This document shows positions 1-6,320 of a stretch of 6,465 nt of DNA, piece after piece. The stretch comes from a candidate division CSSED10-310 bacterium (lineage in GTDB: Bacteria > CSSED10-310 > JAFGDC01), in NCBI GenBank assembly GCA_016932295.1, contig JAFGDC010000055.1:1-6465 (forward strand). Direction: 5' to 3'. The position numbers and the translations under genes are program-made. The notes under the pieces were generated by a model. That model did not search any database. It was not told where the DNA came from and saw nothing but the letters and a program-made list of their open reading frames with translations. Each line of letters begins with the position of its first letter. Position 1 is the first letter of the stretch.

Positions 1-737
1 ATAATACGACTGCGCGATTGTTGGTCATCGAGGATGAAACGGTGCTGGCTGAAGGGCTGCGTTTCAATCTGGAAGCCGAGGGTTACCGGGTGACGGTCTG
101 CCGCACTGGTGAGGAAGGGCTCCGGGAATTCGCGGCGAGTCATTTCGACCTGGTGATCCTGGATATCATGCTTCCGGGTATTGATGGTTTTGACACAGCC
201 CGGCGCATGCGAGCCCTGGATCCGGTGGCGCCGATATTCATGCTGACCGCCAGGGTGTCCCATCAGGACAGAATTCGTGGCCTGGAATGCGGGGCCGAGG
301 ATTACCTCCCCAAGCCTTTCAACCTGAGAGAGTTGCTCTTGCGCGTGGCGGCACTGCTCCGACGCAGCCGGCTGTACAACCAGGCGGTGGAAGAATTCAC
401 TACGGTGGGGGATAATACAATCGATTTCAATGCCGGGACCATTACCCGCGGCAGCGCGACATTTCAATTAACCGTCCACGAGATGTCGCTGCTGCAGTAC
501 CTGATCCGGAACCGCGACCGGGTGGTGACTCGCGAGGAACTGCTGGCCAATGTGTGGGGATACTCCATGATGACCGAGACGCGGACGGTGGATGCGTTCA
601 TCAGCCGGCTGCGGAAGAAACTCGAACCCCGACCCGCCCGCCCGCGCCATCTCCTCTCCATCCGCGGCAGAGGCTATCAACTAATGAGCGGGGAAGCCGC
701 GCCGGACCGGCCGGCGCAGAAGGAGCCGCCACCATAG
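1..737 (+). CDS. OmpR/PhoB-family response regulator (5' partial)
   Basis: DNA-binding response regulator of a two-component system; its histidine kinase is not in the window. Numbering from the TTG at 18, the receiver domain spans about residues 1-115. It has the acidic pair E5-D6, phospho-acceptor D49 in LVILDIM, T77 in MLTA and K99 in LPKP. The C-terminal winged-helix (trans_reg_C) domain spans about 127-223, with the recognition helix near RTVDAFISRLRKKL (189-202) and a wing ending in IRGRGYQL. The reading frame is open through base 1 (codons for NTTAR precede LLVIEDE), and the family normally begins a few residues before this motif. The true start is therefore upstream of the window, and TTG 18 is only the first in-window candidate. 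The tail after residue 223 is short, Pro-rich and probably disordered. It may act on the tandem repeat at 782-803 (inference). The family call is firm; the signal sensed is unknown. Confidence 0.95.
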   Translation, partial: NTTARLLVIEDETVLAEGLRFNLEAEGYRVTVCRTGEEGLREFAASHFDLVILDIMLPGIDGFDTARRMRALDPVAPIFMLTARVSHQDRIRGLECGAEDYLPKPFNLRELLLRVAALLRRSRLYNQAVEEFTTVGDNTIDFNAGTITRGSATFQLTVHEMSLLQYLIRNRDRVVTREELLANVWGYSMMTETRTVDAFISRLRKKLEPRPARPRHLLSIRGRGYQLMSGEAAPDRPAQKEPPP

Positions 738-781
738 GGCGGCCGTTGTTTGCCTTCCGTGCCCGCACCTGGGCCAGGCCT

Positions 782-803
782 GAAATGTAAAAGAAATGTA
801 AAA
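782..803 (+). promoter_or_regulatory. Tandem 11-bp direct repeat, probable OmpR-family regulator box
   Basis: GAAATGTAAAA occurs twice, back to back and without a mismatch (782-792 and 793-803). The 11-bp period is one helical turn. OmpR/PhoB-family dimers bind such direct repeats head to tail, and GTAAA-N6-GTAAA within it fits the published CpxR box pattern (GTAAA, a short spacer, GTAAA). It lies between a response-regulator gene of that family and the radical SAM gene. No good -35/-10 pair follows it, which would suit an activator-dependent promoter. The binding protein is inferred, not shown. Confidence 0.55.
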
Positions 804-900
804 CACTCGATTCATTGCAGCGGCAGCCCGGGAACGGGGTTACGATCCTGTCGTAGAGAATTCTCGCATCGTGTGGGGTTGTATCCTGGTCTTTTCAGGT

Positions 901-905
901 GGAGG
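901..905 (+). promoter_or_regulatory. Shine-Dalgarno site that sets the start of the B12 radical SAM gene
   Basis: GGAGG lies 5 nt before ATG 911. An in-frame GTG at 899 would add four residues, but it overlaps this ribosome-binding site and has none of its own. ATG 911 is therefore the likely start. Confidence 0.8.
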
Positions 906-910
906 GGAAC

Positions 911-2314
911 ATGCGGATCTTGTTTATCGAGCCTTGCGCTCCGAATTTTCACATTTACACGAAAATCAGCATTCCGAGACTCGGCTGCCTGGTGCTCGCC
1001 GCGTTGGCCCGGCAACGTGGCCTGGATGCGGAGGTGTTCATCGAAGGCGATCGCATGGTGAGCGATGCCGCAATCGAGTCGTCCGATATCGTGGCCATAT
1101 CCACCACCACGTCAACCGCGCCGCGCGCGTACCAGCTTGCCCGCAAGGCCGGAGAGCTGGGCAAGTGGGTGATCCTCGGGGGAAGCCACGTGAGTTTTCA
1201 GGTGGAGGAGGCACTGTCTCACGCGCCGTTTGTCGTGCGGGGAGAAGGTGAAAAAGCGCTTGTGGCCTTCCTGGACGAGTTACAGGGCAGCCAAGACTGG
1301 TCGAAGGTGCCCAATTTGTCCTGGCTGGTCGACGGCGAAATCCGGCACAATCCCATGACCGAGCCACTGGCCGATCTGGACGCGGTGCCCATTCCCGATT
1401 TTTCGCTCATCACGCAGCGGATGAGAGGTCTCACGCCGGGACGTGTGCTGCCGGTACAGACTTCCCGCGGTTGCCCGTTCGACTGCACGTTCTGTTCGGT
1501 CACCAAGATGTTCGGGCGGCGCTATCGATATCGAAGCACACCAAATGTCATGGCTGAATTGAAGCAGTACGATTCACCTCGTACCTTCGTTTTTTTCAAC
1601 GATGACAATTTCGCCGAACACAGAGAGCGCACCGTGGATCTGCTGCGGGAGATGATCAGGCGCAAGCTGCGGTTGACCTGGTCCACTCAGGTCCGGGCCG
1701 GCCTGGCGCGCGACATCAACTTGATACGACTCATGAAGAGGGCGGGCTGCAGAACGGTGTATATCGGGTTCGAATCGATCAATCCGGACAGCCTGGACTC
1801 CGTGAACAAGCGACAGGGCGTGGCGGACCTGGAACGGGCCGCGCGTGGCTTCCGGCGGGCCGGCATCGCCGTCCATGGCATGTTCATCTTCGGCCTGGAG
1901 GATGACACGACACGCTCGCTGGAGCAGACCGTCGTGCAGGCCAGGAAATGGGAGCTGGACAGTGTGCAGTTCATGGTCCTGACACCGCTTCCCGGAACCG
2001 AGACATTTTACCAGCTCGAAGATGAGGGCAGGATCCTGTTCGATGACTGGAGCCTGTTCGATGCGCATCACGTGGTGTTCCAGCCGCGCTGGATGAGTCC
2101 TATCGAGTTGCAGTACTTGCAGATCAAGGCGCACAACTGGTTCTATTCGCGGGGCAGCATGGCGCGCAGGTTCATCAGCGGCAGATTCCACGACCTCGCC
2201 ATCACTGCCTATGCCAGGCATCTGAACGCGCAATGGCGACGATTCAACAAGGAGTGGATGCGGACCCTCGCCAGCTTGTCCGTCACCCCCTTCGGCTGTA
2301 AGGCGACGAGCTGA
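911..2314 (+). CDS. B12-binding domain radical SAM protein
   Basis: Predicted cobalamin-dependent radical SAM enzyme of 467 aa. The N-terminal Rossmann-like B12-binding domain (about residues 1-145) starts MRILFIEP and contains the VILGGSHVSF loop (88-97). It lacks the DxHxxG motif of base-off/His-on proteins, as is usual in this class. The radical SAM domain (about 180-375) has the [4Fe-4S] motif C188-x3-C192-x2-C195 (RGCPFDCTFC), then FFNDDNF (228-234) and GFESINP (286-292). A C-terminal region (about 385-467) contains HHVVFQPRWMSP and resembles the tail found in HpnP-like and DUF4070-type family members. Such enzymes typically use methylcobalamin to methylate unactivated carbon, or catalyse ring and other rearrangements, in lipid, antibiotic or pigment pathways. 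The substrate here cannot be told. It has a strong RBS, follows the response regulator by 173 nt, and converges on the SPASM operon with 45 nt between stops. The protein looks soluble and intact. Confidence 0.93.
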   Translation: MRILFIEPCAPNFHIYTKISIPRLGCLVLAALARQRGLDAEVFIEGDRMVSDAAIESSDIVAISTTTSTAPRAYQLARKAGELGKWVILGGSHVSFQVEEALSHAPFVVRGEGEKALVAFLDELQGSQDWSKVPNLSWLVDGEIRHNPMTEPLADLDAVPIPDFSLITQRMRGLTPGRVLPVQTSRGCPFDCTFCSVTKMFGRRYRYRSTPNVMAELKQYDSPRTFVFFNDDNFAEHRERTVDLLREMIRRKLRLTWSTQVRAGLARDINLIRLMKRAGCRTVYIGFESINPDSLDSVNKRQGVADLERAARGFRRAGIAVHGMFIFGLEDDTTRSLEQTVVQARKWELDSVQFMVLTPLPGTETFYQLEDEGRILFDDWSLFDAHHVVFQPRWMSPIELQYLQIKAHNWFYSRGSMARRFISGRFHDLAITAYARHLNAQWRRFNKEWMRTLASLSVTPFGCKATS

Positions 2315-2359
2315 GCGGGATGAGGCGGAGCCGGGAGCGGTTGGCGGAGATGCCGCCGA

Positions 2360-3490
2360 TCAAGGGGCGACGATTTCCAGGTCGAACACCATCAGTTCCG
2401 GAAACGACTCCAGTTTGTTGATATAGCGGAGTTTTTCGAAGGTCGTGACGGGGATGCCGTAACCGCACATGGCACATTCCTTCAACATCCGCTTCCGGAA
2501 CACCTCATCCCGTACCTGGTGGAACTCCGCGCTCAACCAGACCTCACGAAGGTTCCTGCCGTTCATCATCCCGCCGCGGTTGACGCCGACGCAAGGCTCC
2601 ACGCCGCCGTCCGCCTTGATGGTCATTTTCCGCCAGGGCATGTGGCAGAGCATGCCCAGGTATTCGCCCTTGATGCGCTCGTCCAACTGCGCCAGCCGTT
2701 CGTTCAGTCGCTGGTAGTCGCAGCCGGTGCGCCGGTCTCTGAACTGGTGCACGTTGGTGCGCAGCCCGACGCCGTCGCACCACTCCTTGACCTTCGGTGC
2801 ATGAGCGAGAAACGCCCGCTTCTGCGCCTCGTCCAGCCGCAGGGCCCTGGCTTCCGGCGTGAATGCTTCGAAACTCTTGAAACAGAGGAATTCGATACCG
2901 ATGGAATGGCTCAACTGGTGGAGTCCCATCATGTGATCGACATTGAGCCTGGTGATGGTTGGCTGCAGGACCAGGCGGGGACGATCCAGGTTGCGGCGCG
3001 CTTTTTCCCGGGCGAAGGCCTCGATGGCCGTCACGATTTTCTTGTGCGCGCCGGGATGAGCCATCAGTGCATCCTGTGTCGCCGGAACGTGGCTCTCGAG
3101 GCTGAACAATATGGAGTCCCACTCCAGATCGAGCATCTCGATGATAAGCTCGGGGGTGAACAGCGTACCGTTGGTGATGATGGTGCCGTGCATGCCTTGG
3201 TTTTTGATGGCCCGGATCATGGGGATGGTGACACTCGGCCGTGCGAACGGTTCGCCGCCGCCGAGGATGACCCAGGCTGAGACACCCAGGGCCGCGCCAT
3301 CCGCAATGATCGAAAGCCATTCCGCCGCCGGCAGTTCTTTGGAGTAGTCGTAGGTTTCCACCCGCTGCATGCAGAACAGGCACCGCAGGTTGCATCGGTT
3401 GGTGGGATACACTTCCACTTCCCATGGCGCGAAGGGTTCTCCCCGGCGCCAGGCATCGATTTTTGCCATGCTGTCCAGTAGTGCGTTCAT
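2360..3490 (-). CDS. Radical SAM/SPASM protein, third gene of operon
   Basis: Predicted radical SAM enzyme of 376 aa, last in the three-gene operon. Its ATG overlaps the stop of the previous gene by 4 nt (ATGA at 3490-3487), so translation is probably coupled. The radical SAM domain has C33-x3-C37-x2-C40 (NRCNLRCLFC), the SAM-binding GGGEP (77-81) and ITNGTLF (105-111). The C-terminal SPASM-type domain has C282 followed by PW (285-286), C300 exactly 18 residues after C282, an N-LREVW motif (313-317) and C339-x2-C342. These are enough ligands for one auxiliary [4Fe-4S] cluster. It is the most divergent of the three paralogues: the (V/I)DGPD segment that follows the central strand in the other two is replaced by LESHV (131-135). 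SPASM enzymes often modify peptides or act as dehydrogenases, and some act on sugars. No substrate or peptide gene is visible nearby. Confidence 0.92.
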   Translation of the reverse strand: MNALLDSMAKIDAWRRGEPFAPWEVEVYPTNRCNLRCLFCMQRVETYDYSKELPAAEWLSIIADGAALGVSAWVILGGGEPFARPSVTIPMIRAIKNQGMHGTIITNGTLFTPELIIEMLDLEWDSILFSLESHVPATQDALMAHPGAHKKIVTAIEAFAREKARRNLDRPRLVLQPTITRLNVDHMMGLHQLSHSIGIEFLCFKSFEAFTPEARALRLDEAQKRAFLAHAPKVKEWCDGVGLRTNVHQFRDRRTGCDYQRLNERLAQLDERIKGEYLGMLCHMPWRKMTIKADGGVEPCVGVNRGGMMNGRNLREVWLSAEFHQVRDEVFRKRMLKECAMCGYGIPVTTFEKLRYINKLESFPELMVFDLEIVAP

Positions 3491-4611
3491 GATCGGTTTC
3501 CCAGATACGCCCTCAGTTCCTCCCTAATTTCGCCTTCGAACCGGATATTGTTGGGGCTGCAGCCGGCGCAGTACTCCGGGATGCCCATTTCCATCAATTC
3601 CCGACGCACGGCAGTAAAGACCGGGCCGTGCCAGATGTCTCTGAAGGATTGCCGTACCAGGTTCTCCGCTTCCCCGTCGCGGAAGCGGCAGCAGGCGCCC
3701 ATGGTGCCGTGCGGACGGATGGACGCGAGATACCAGGGTGAATAGCAGGGAATGGCCAGTATCCCCGGTGGTTGAGCGGGAGCGGCGCCGGCCAGTAGGC
3801 TGTCCATGTCGTTGGTGCGCTCGATGAATGGATTGGCGATGAAGTGATGCACATTTGTGTCGATGCCCAGTCGATCTGCTTCCTCTTTGGCTTTCGCCAA
3901 CTGTTCATCACGCTGTCTGGCGATGTCCTCGGCCACTTTCATGCCCCAGACAATCCTCTTTTTCTGTTCGTCACGGACCATCACGGTCATGGGATTGATG
4001 GACACCTTGCGGATTCGCTTGTCGGCGGCGAGTCGCATCATCTCCATCATGTGGTCCAGGTTGTCCCTGACCAGAACGGAACTGATGAGTAGCTGGGGGG
4101 TATCGCTGCCGGCGGCATCTTTGCAAGTATTGAAACGATCGATCACTGTCATGGTACGTGCGAAAGCGCCGGCGGTGCCGCGAAGTTCGTCGTGGAGACC
4201 GGCATCGGGGCCATCGATGGAAAATTCGATGACATCCCAGCCGGACTCCACCACGGCAGCCGCGTCCGGTTCACTGAATATCGTGCCGTTGGTGGTGAGA
4301 TGTCCTTTCATGCCGAGGCGTTTGACGGACAACATGACGGGGACGGTCACGCGCGGGCGCACCATGGGTTCACCGCCACCGCCGATCCGCCAGATTTCCG
4401 TTCCCAGCTCGGCGGTTTCTTCGGTGAGGCGCAGCCAACGTTCCACCCGCATTTCCTTGTCAAGGTTGGCGCGGCGAAAGGCCGGTGGATCCTGAATCCA
4501 GCAGAAGCGGCAATTCAGATTGCAATGAGCGGTTATTTCCGCCTCGATCCTGGCCGGCCGCGGTATTCCGTCCGACATCCAGTCCACAACCGCGCGTGTT
4601 TCAAGCTTCAC
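3487..4611 (-). CDS. Radical SAM/SPASM protein, second gene of operon
   Basis: Predicted radical SAM enzyme, 374 aa from GTG 4611. The cluster motif is C30-x3-C34-x2-C37 (HCNLNCRFC), with GGGGEP (77-82), TTNGTIF (106-112) and SIDGPD (131-136). The SPASM-type C-terminus has C289 followed by PW (292-293), C307 (and C308) 18 residues on, a FRDIWHG motif (323-329) and C348-x2-C351. The start is ambiguous. An upstream in-frame ATG at 4659 has AAGGAG 4 nt before it and would overlap the preceding gene by 59 nt. GTG 4611 has GGAGG 7 nt before it and overlaps by only 11 nt. It also places the first cluster Cys at residue 30, exactly as in the first gene. I prefer GTG 4611. Residues 210-255 are rich in Lys, Glu and Arg and look helical. 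Function unknown. Confidence 0.9.
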   Translation of the reverse strand: MKLETRAVVDWMSDGIPRPARIEAEITAHCNLNCRFCWIQDPPAFRRANLDKEMRVERWLRLTEETAELGTEIWRIGGGGEPMVRPRVTVPVMLSVKRLGMKGHLTTNGTIFSEPDAAAVVESGWDVIEFSIDGPDAGLHDELRGTAGAFARTMTVIDRFNTCKDAAGSDTPQLLISSVLVRDNLDHMMEMMRLAADKRIRKVSINPMTVMVRDEQKKRIVWGMKVAEDIARQRDEQLAKAKEEADRLGIDTNVHHFIANPFIERTNDMDSLLAGAAPAQPPGILAIPCYSPWYLASIRPHGTMGACCRFRDGEAENLVRQSFRDIWHGPVFTAVRRELMEMGIPEYCAGCSPNNIRFEGEIREELRAYLGNRS

Positions 4612-5764
4612 CAGCCGGCCTCCGTTCGTCGCGTTCACCGCCGCTCCTGGACACCGCATGAGACTCCTTCAGCGCGGCGCGCAGTCTCTGGTTCTCCAGG
4701 ATGTTGCCCACGCAGCAGCGCAGGCAGATGGGTAACAGCAGTTTGGCCATGAATCCCCGGCGTACCTGGGTCATGACCGATCCATACCAGATTTCCCCGA
4801 GGTTCTTCTCCCGGGCATCGTCACACACCTCATCCTGCAGGTGAACCCCGCGTCTGTCCACCAGGCCCTGTTCCCTGAAGGCGTTGCAACTGCCTGCCCG
4901 GCCGTCGGGCAGAACGATCATGCGTTCCCAGGGATCGAAACAGGGAGTGCCCAGCAGGCCGTCTTCGGTACCCAGGAGGAAGCGATCCAGTTCAGCCGTG
5001 GATTCCAGCAGGAAACTCTCCCGGTACCTGCCGATGTTGGTTTCGACTCCCAGCCGCCGGGCGGTAAGTTCCAACGCCGGGATGCGGTCGCGCAGGCTGA
5101 CCATTTGCCCGGCCGTCGGTTGCAGTTCAGCGCCGCGCGGAGACAGAACGTTCATGGAGTGGAAGAGCACTTCCCGAGCGCCGTGAACGGCGGCGAAGTT
5201 GAGCATGCCGTCGAGGCGGTCGATGTTGGGTCCGCTGATAACGGTGTTGATCCGCACGATGGGTTTTTCCACGCCATGTGTTTTTTTGAGGTGCGCCAGG
5301 CTGAGCAGCGACTTCGATATGGTGTCGAAGACGCCGGCCCGGTTGCGCAGATGGTCGTTGACGGGGGCGTCGGGACCGTCGACGCTCACCACCACCATTT
5401 CCCAGCCCTTCGTCACCAGCCATTCGAGCATGGTGCCGGTGAACAGCGTGCCGTTGGTGACCAGGTGTCCGCGCCCGCCGCCTTGCATGATCCGGTCCTG
5501 GACCGCCAGGCACGTATTCGTGCGCAGCAGTGGTTCGCCGCCTCCCACCAGCCAGAAGTCCCTGATTCCCAGGAGATGGGCTTCATCGATGAGTGTCAGC
5601 AGGCGTGCGTCGTCGAGTCTGTCTTCCGGTGGTTTGGCGGTGGACCATGCCCAGCAGGAGAGACAGGAGAGGTTGCAGCGGTTGGTCAGGTGCAGTTCCA
5701 GGCGGGAGGGTGGTGCGGAGTCGCCTCGTGCCCATTTCATCAATCTGGAGAGTCGTTCTTCCAT
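4601..5764 (-). CDS. Radical SAM/SPASM protein, first gene of operon
   Basis: Predicted radical SAM enzyme, 387 aa from ATG 5764, promoter-proximal in the operon. The cluster motif is C30-x3-C34-x2-C37 (NRCNLSCLSC), with GGGEP (74-78), VTNGTLF (102-108) and SVDGPD (127-132). The SPASM-type domain has C275 followed by PW (278-279), C293 18 residues on, NLGEIWYG (321-328) and C347-x2-C350, with an extra C351 and a non-conserved C314. The tail after about 365 is charged and unlike the paralogues. The frame stays open to ATG 5857, which would add 31 residues. However, the predicted transcription start falls at about that ATG, and Cys spacing in the paralogues supports 5764. The RBS for 5764 is weak (TGGAA). 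A leaderless long form cannot be excluded. The neighbours suggest the three proteins work together; the substrate is unknown. Confidence 0.91.
   Translation of the reverse strand: MEERLSRLMKWARGDSAPPSRLELHLTNRCNLSCLSCWAWSTAKPPEDRLDDARLLTLIDEAHLLGIRDFWLVGGGEPLLRTNTCLAVQDRIMQGGGRGHLVTNGTLFTGTMLEWLVTKGWEMVVVSVDGPDAPVNDHLRNRAGVFDTISKSLLSLAHLKKTHGVEKPIVRINTVISGPNIDRLDGMLNFAAVHGAREVLFHSMNVLSPRGAELQPTAGQMVSLRDRIPALELTARRLGVETNIGRYRESFLLESTAELDRFLLGTEDGLLGTPCFDPWERMIVLPDGRAGSCNAFREQGLVDRRGVHLQDEVCDDAREKNLGEIWYGSVMTQVRRGFMAKLLLPICLRCCVGNILENQRLRAALKESHAVSRSGGERDERRPAGEA
4619..4623 (-). promoter_or_regulatory. Shine-Dalgarno site supporting GTG start at 4611
   Basis: GGAGG on the minus strand lies 7 nt before GTG 4611, inside the last codons of the preceding gene. 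It supports a short, coupled overlap (GTGAAGCTTGA, 4611-4601) instead of the 59-nt overlap implied by ATG 4659, although that ATG also has an AAGGAG before it. Confidence 0.6.
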
Positions 5765-5845
5765 TTGAATTCCAGTACCGGCCGATAATCGATGCGACAA
5801 TCCCGGAGTGTCGCTGGCCAAGCCGTTGTTGCAGCGCCGTGTCTG

Positions 5846-5879
5846 GCCGGATCGCATGATCTTTTATATACGATCCGGC
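5846..5879. promoter_or_regulatory. Perfect 9-bp inverted repeat straddling the operon promoter (probable operator)
   Basis: GCCGGATCG (5846-5854) and CGATCCGGC (5871-5879) are perfect inverted copies 16 bp apart. The -10 box (5863-5868) sits between them. The right arm lies in the promoter spacer and the left arm just after the predicted transcription start. Only one arm is transcribed, so this reads as a dimeric regulator site on DNA and not an RNA hairpin. The spacing would put the half-sites about 2.3 turns apart. The position predicts repression. The regulator is not identifiable here. Confidence 0.6.
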
Positions 5880-5891
5880 GGCTGGTTTCAA
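5863..5891 (-). promoter_or_regulatory. Sigma70-type promoter of the SPASM operon
   Basis: On the minus strand, TTGAAA (5891-5886) is separated by 17 bp from TATAAA (5868-5863). Each hexamer matches the consensus at 5 of 6 positions. The predicted transcription start is about 5857-5855, giving a leader of about 90 nt before ATG 5764, or a leaderless mRNA if ATG 5857 is used. Confidence 0.7.
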
Positions 5892-6096
5892 AAGCGATTA
5901 CAGCTCGGTCTGGTGCCGGCCTTGGATGACATGGGGGGCGTGGTGTCGCTGGATGTTTGCTGGTGGCGGGGTGAGGACTGGAGGTCGCCGGGGGCTTGGT
6001 GGTGTCGGTGGGGGATGGTGGTTTCGAGGTGGTCATTGGTTGTATCGGGTGGCGGCCGGAGGGAAGGAGAGGAGGCGGAACGCGGTTGATATTTGA
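5892..6096. other. Intergenic stretch with strong G-over-C strand skew
   Basis: Bases 5765-6138 contain no convincing gene; the promoter and operator above occupy 5846-5891. By hand count, 5931-6080 has about 81 G and 18 C on the plus strand, as dense GG/GGT runs with G-runs of four to six. The plus-strand frame over 5808-6089 and the minus-strand frame over 5740-6036 are open but give low-complexity products (Gly/Trp/Arg-rich and Pro/Thr-rich) and cross the promoter, so I do not call them. The C-rich, G-poor minus-strand transcript would resemble a Rho-utilisation region. That is inference only. Confidence 0.5.
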
Positions 6097-6125
6097 TTGA
6101 CAGGCGGGGAATTCTCCATTAGATT
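6097..6125 (+). promoter_or_regulatory. Promoter of tRNA-Ala
   Basis: TTGACA (6097-6102), a 17-bp spacer and TAGATT (6120-6125), followed by a GC-rich discriminator (GACGCAGCCC). The start would be near 6132, leaving about 7 nt of leader before the tRNA. Perfect -35, correct spacing and a GC-rich discriminator are typical of growth-rate-controlled tRNA promoters. Confidence 0.75.
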
Positions 6126-6138
6126 GACGCAGCCCAAC

Positions 6139-6211
6139 GGGGATGTAGCTCAGCTGGGAGAGCGCCAGAATCGCACTCTGGAGGCCGTGGGTTCGATCCC
6201 CATCATCTCCA
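6139..6211 (+). tRNA. tRNA-Ala, anticodon CGC
   Basis: A complete 73-nt cloverleaf. The acceptor stem GGGGATG/CATCTCC includes the G3-U70 wobble that is the alanine identity element. The D-arm is GCTC-AGCTGGGA-GAGC. The anticodon stem CCAGA/TCTGG encloses ATCGCAC with anticodon CGC at 6172-6174, reading GCG codons. The variable loop is AGGCC. The T-arm GTGGG/CCCAT has one G-U pair and loop TTCGATC. The discriminator base is A73. CCA is not encoded: TGA follows A73 directly, so the tail must be added by nucleotidyltransferase. An integrase gene starts 156 bp downstream, so the 3' half is probably part of an attachment site. Confidence 0.97.
6191..6211 (+). other. Putative attachment site (attL) at the tRNA 3' end
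   Basis: Tyrosine integrases of the P4 type commonly recombine at the 3' end of tRNA genes and rebuild the gene. The T-loop to acceptor-end segment is the expected core. The matching right-hand copy would be outside this window, so the exact ends are unproven. Confidence 0.4.
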
Positions 6212-6220
6212 TGAAATGAA

Positions 6221-6263
6221 CGTCCGGTGGCGTCTGAAGATGTCCACCGGATGTTTGTTTTTC
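6221..6263 (+). terminator. Intrinsic terminator after tRNA-Ala
   Basis: CGTCCGGTGG (6221-6230) pairs with CCACCGGATG (6244-6253) over 10 bp with one G-U. The stem can continue through CGTC/GATG around a TGAA tetraloop (6231-6242, one bulged base at 6243). It is followed by the T-rich run TGTTTGTTTTT (6252-6262). It begins 10 nt after the tRNA and should end the tRNA transcript. Confidence 0.85.
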
Positions 6264-6320
6264 AGGGGGTTATGACGCAGTCGTTGTCCGAGAGCCACCG
6301 TGGGTAACCGTTGACATCCA

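Noticed and set aside
18..20. TTG as the true start of the response regulator
   Set aside because: The frame continues open to the window edge, and family members begin a few residues earlier. No RBS is seen before the TTG.
899..901. GTG as start of the B12 radical SAM gene
   Set aside because: It overlaps the Shine-Dalgarno GGAGG of ATG 911 and has no ribosome-binding site of its own.
2343..2357. GGCGG-AGATG-CCGCC hairpin between the convergent genes
   Set aside because: A five-pair stem with no T-run on either side is too weak to call an intrinsic terminator, although some terminator is expected here.
4841..5788. Long plus-strand frame of 315 codons
   Set aside because: It lies antisense to the clear radical SAM/SPASM gene and shows no domain. 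It is a GC-rich shadow frame, as are those at 2519-3280 and 3857-4495.
5740..6036. Open minus-strand frame of 98 codons, Pro/Thr-rich at its start
   Set aside because: It runs through the operon promoter and into the first SPASM gene in another frame. Its composition reflects the C-rich strand and it has no family resemblance.
5808..6089. Open plus-strand frame of 93 codons in the G-rich gap
   Set aside because: It is antisense to the operon start and promoter, its product is low-complexity Gly/Trp/Arg-rich, and no RBS is evident. Skewed composition explains the openness.
5765..6138. A precursor peptide gene for the SPASM enzymes
   Set aside because: I looked for a short frame with an RBS and a leader/core composition in both intergenic gaps and found none. 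A peptide substrate, if any, is elsewhere.
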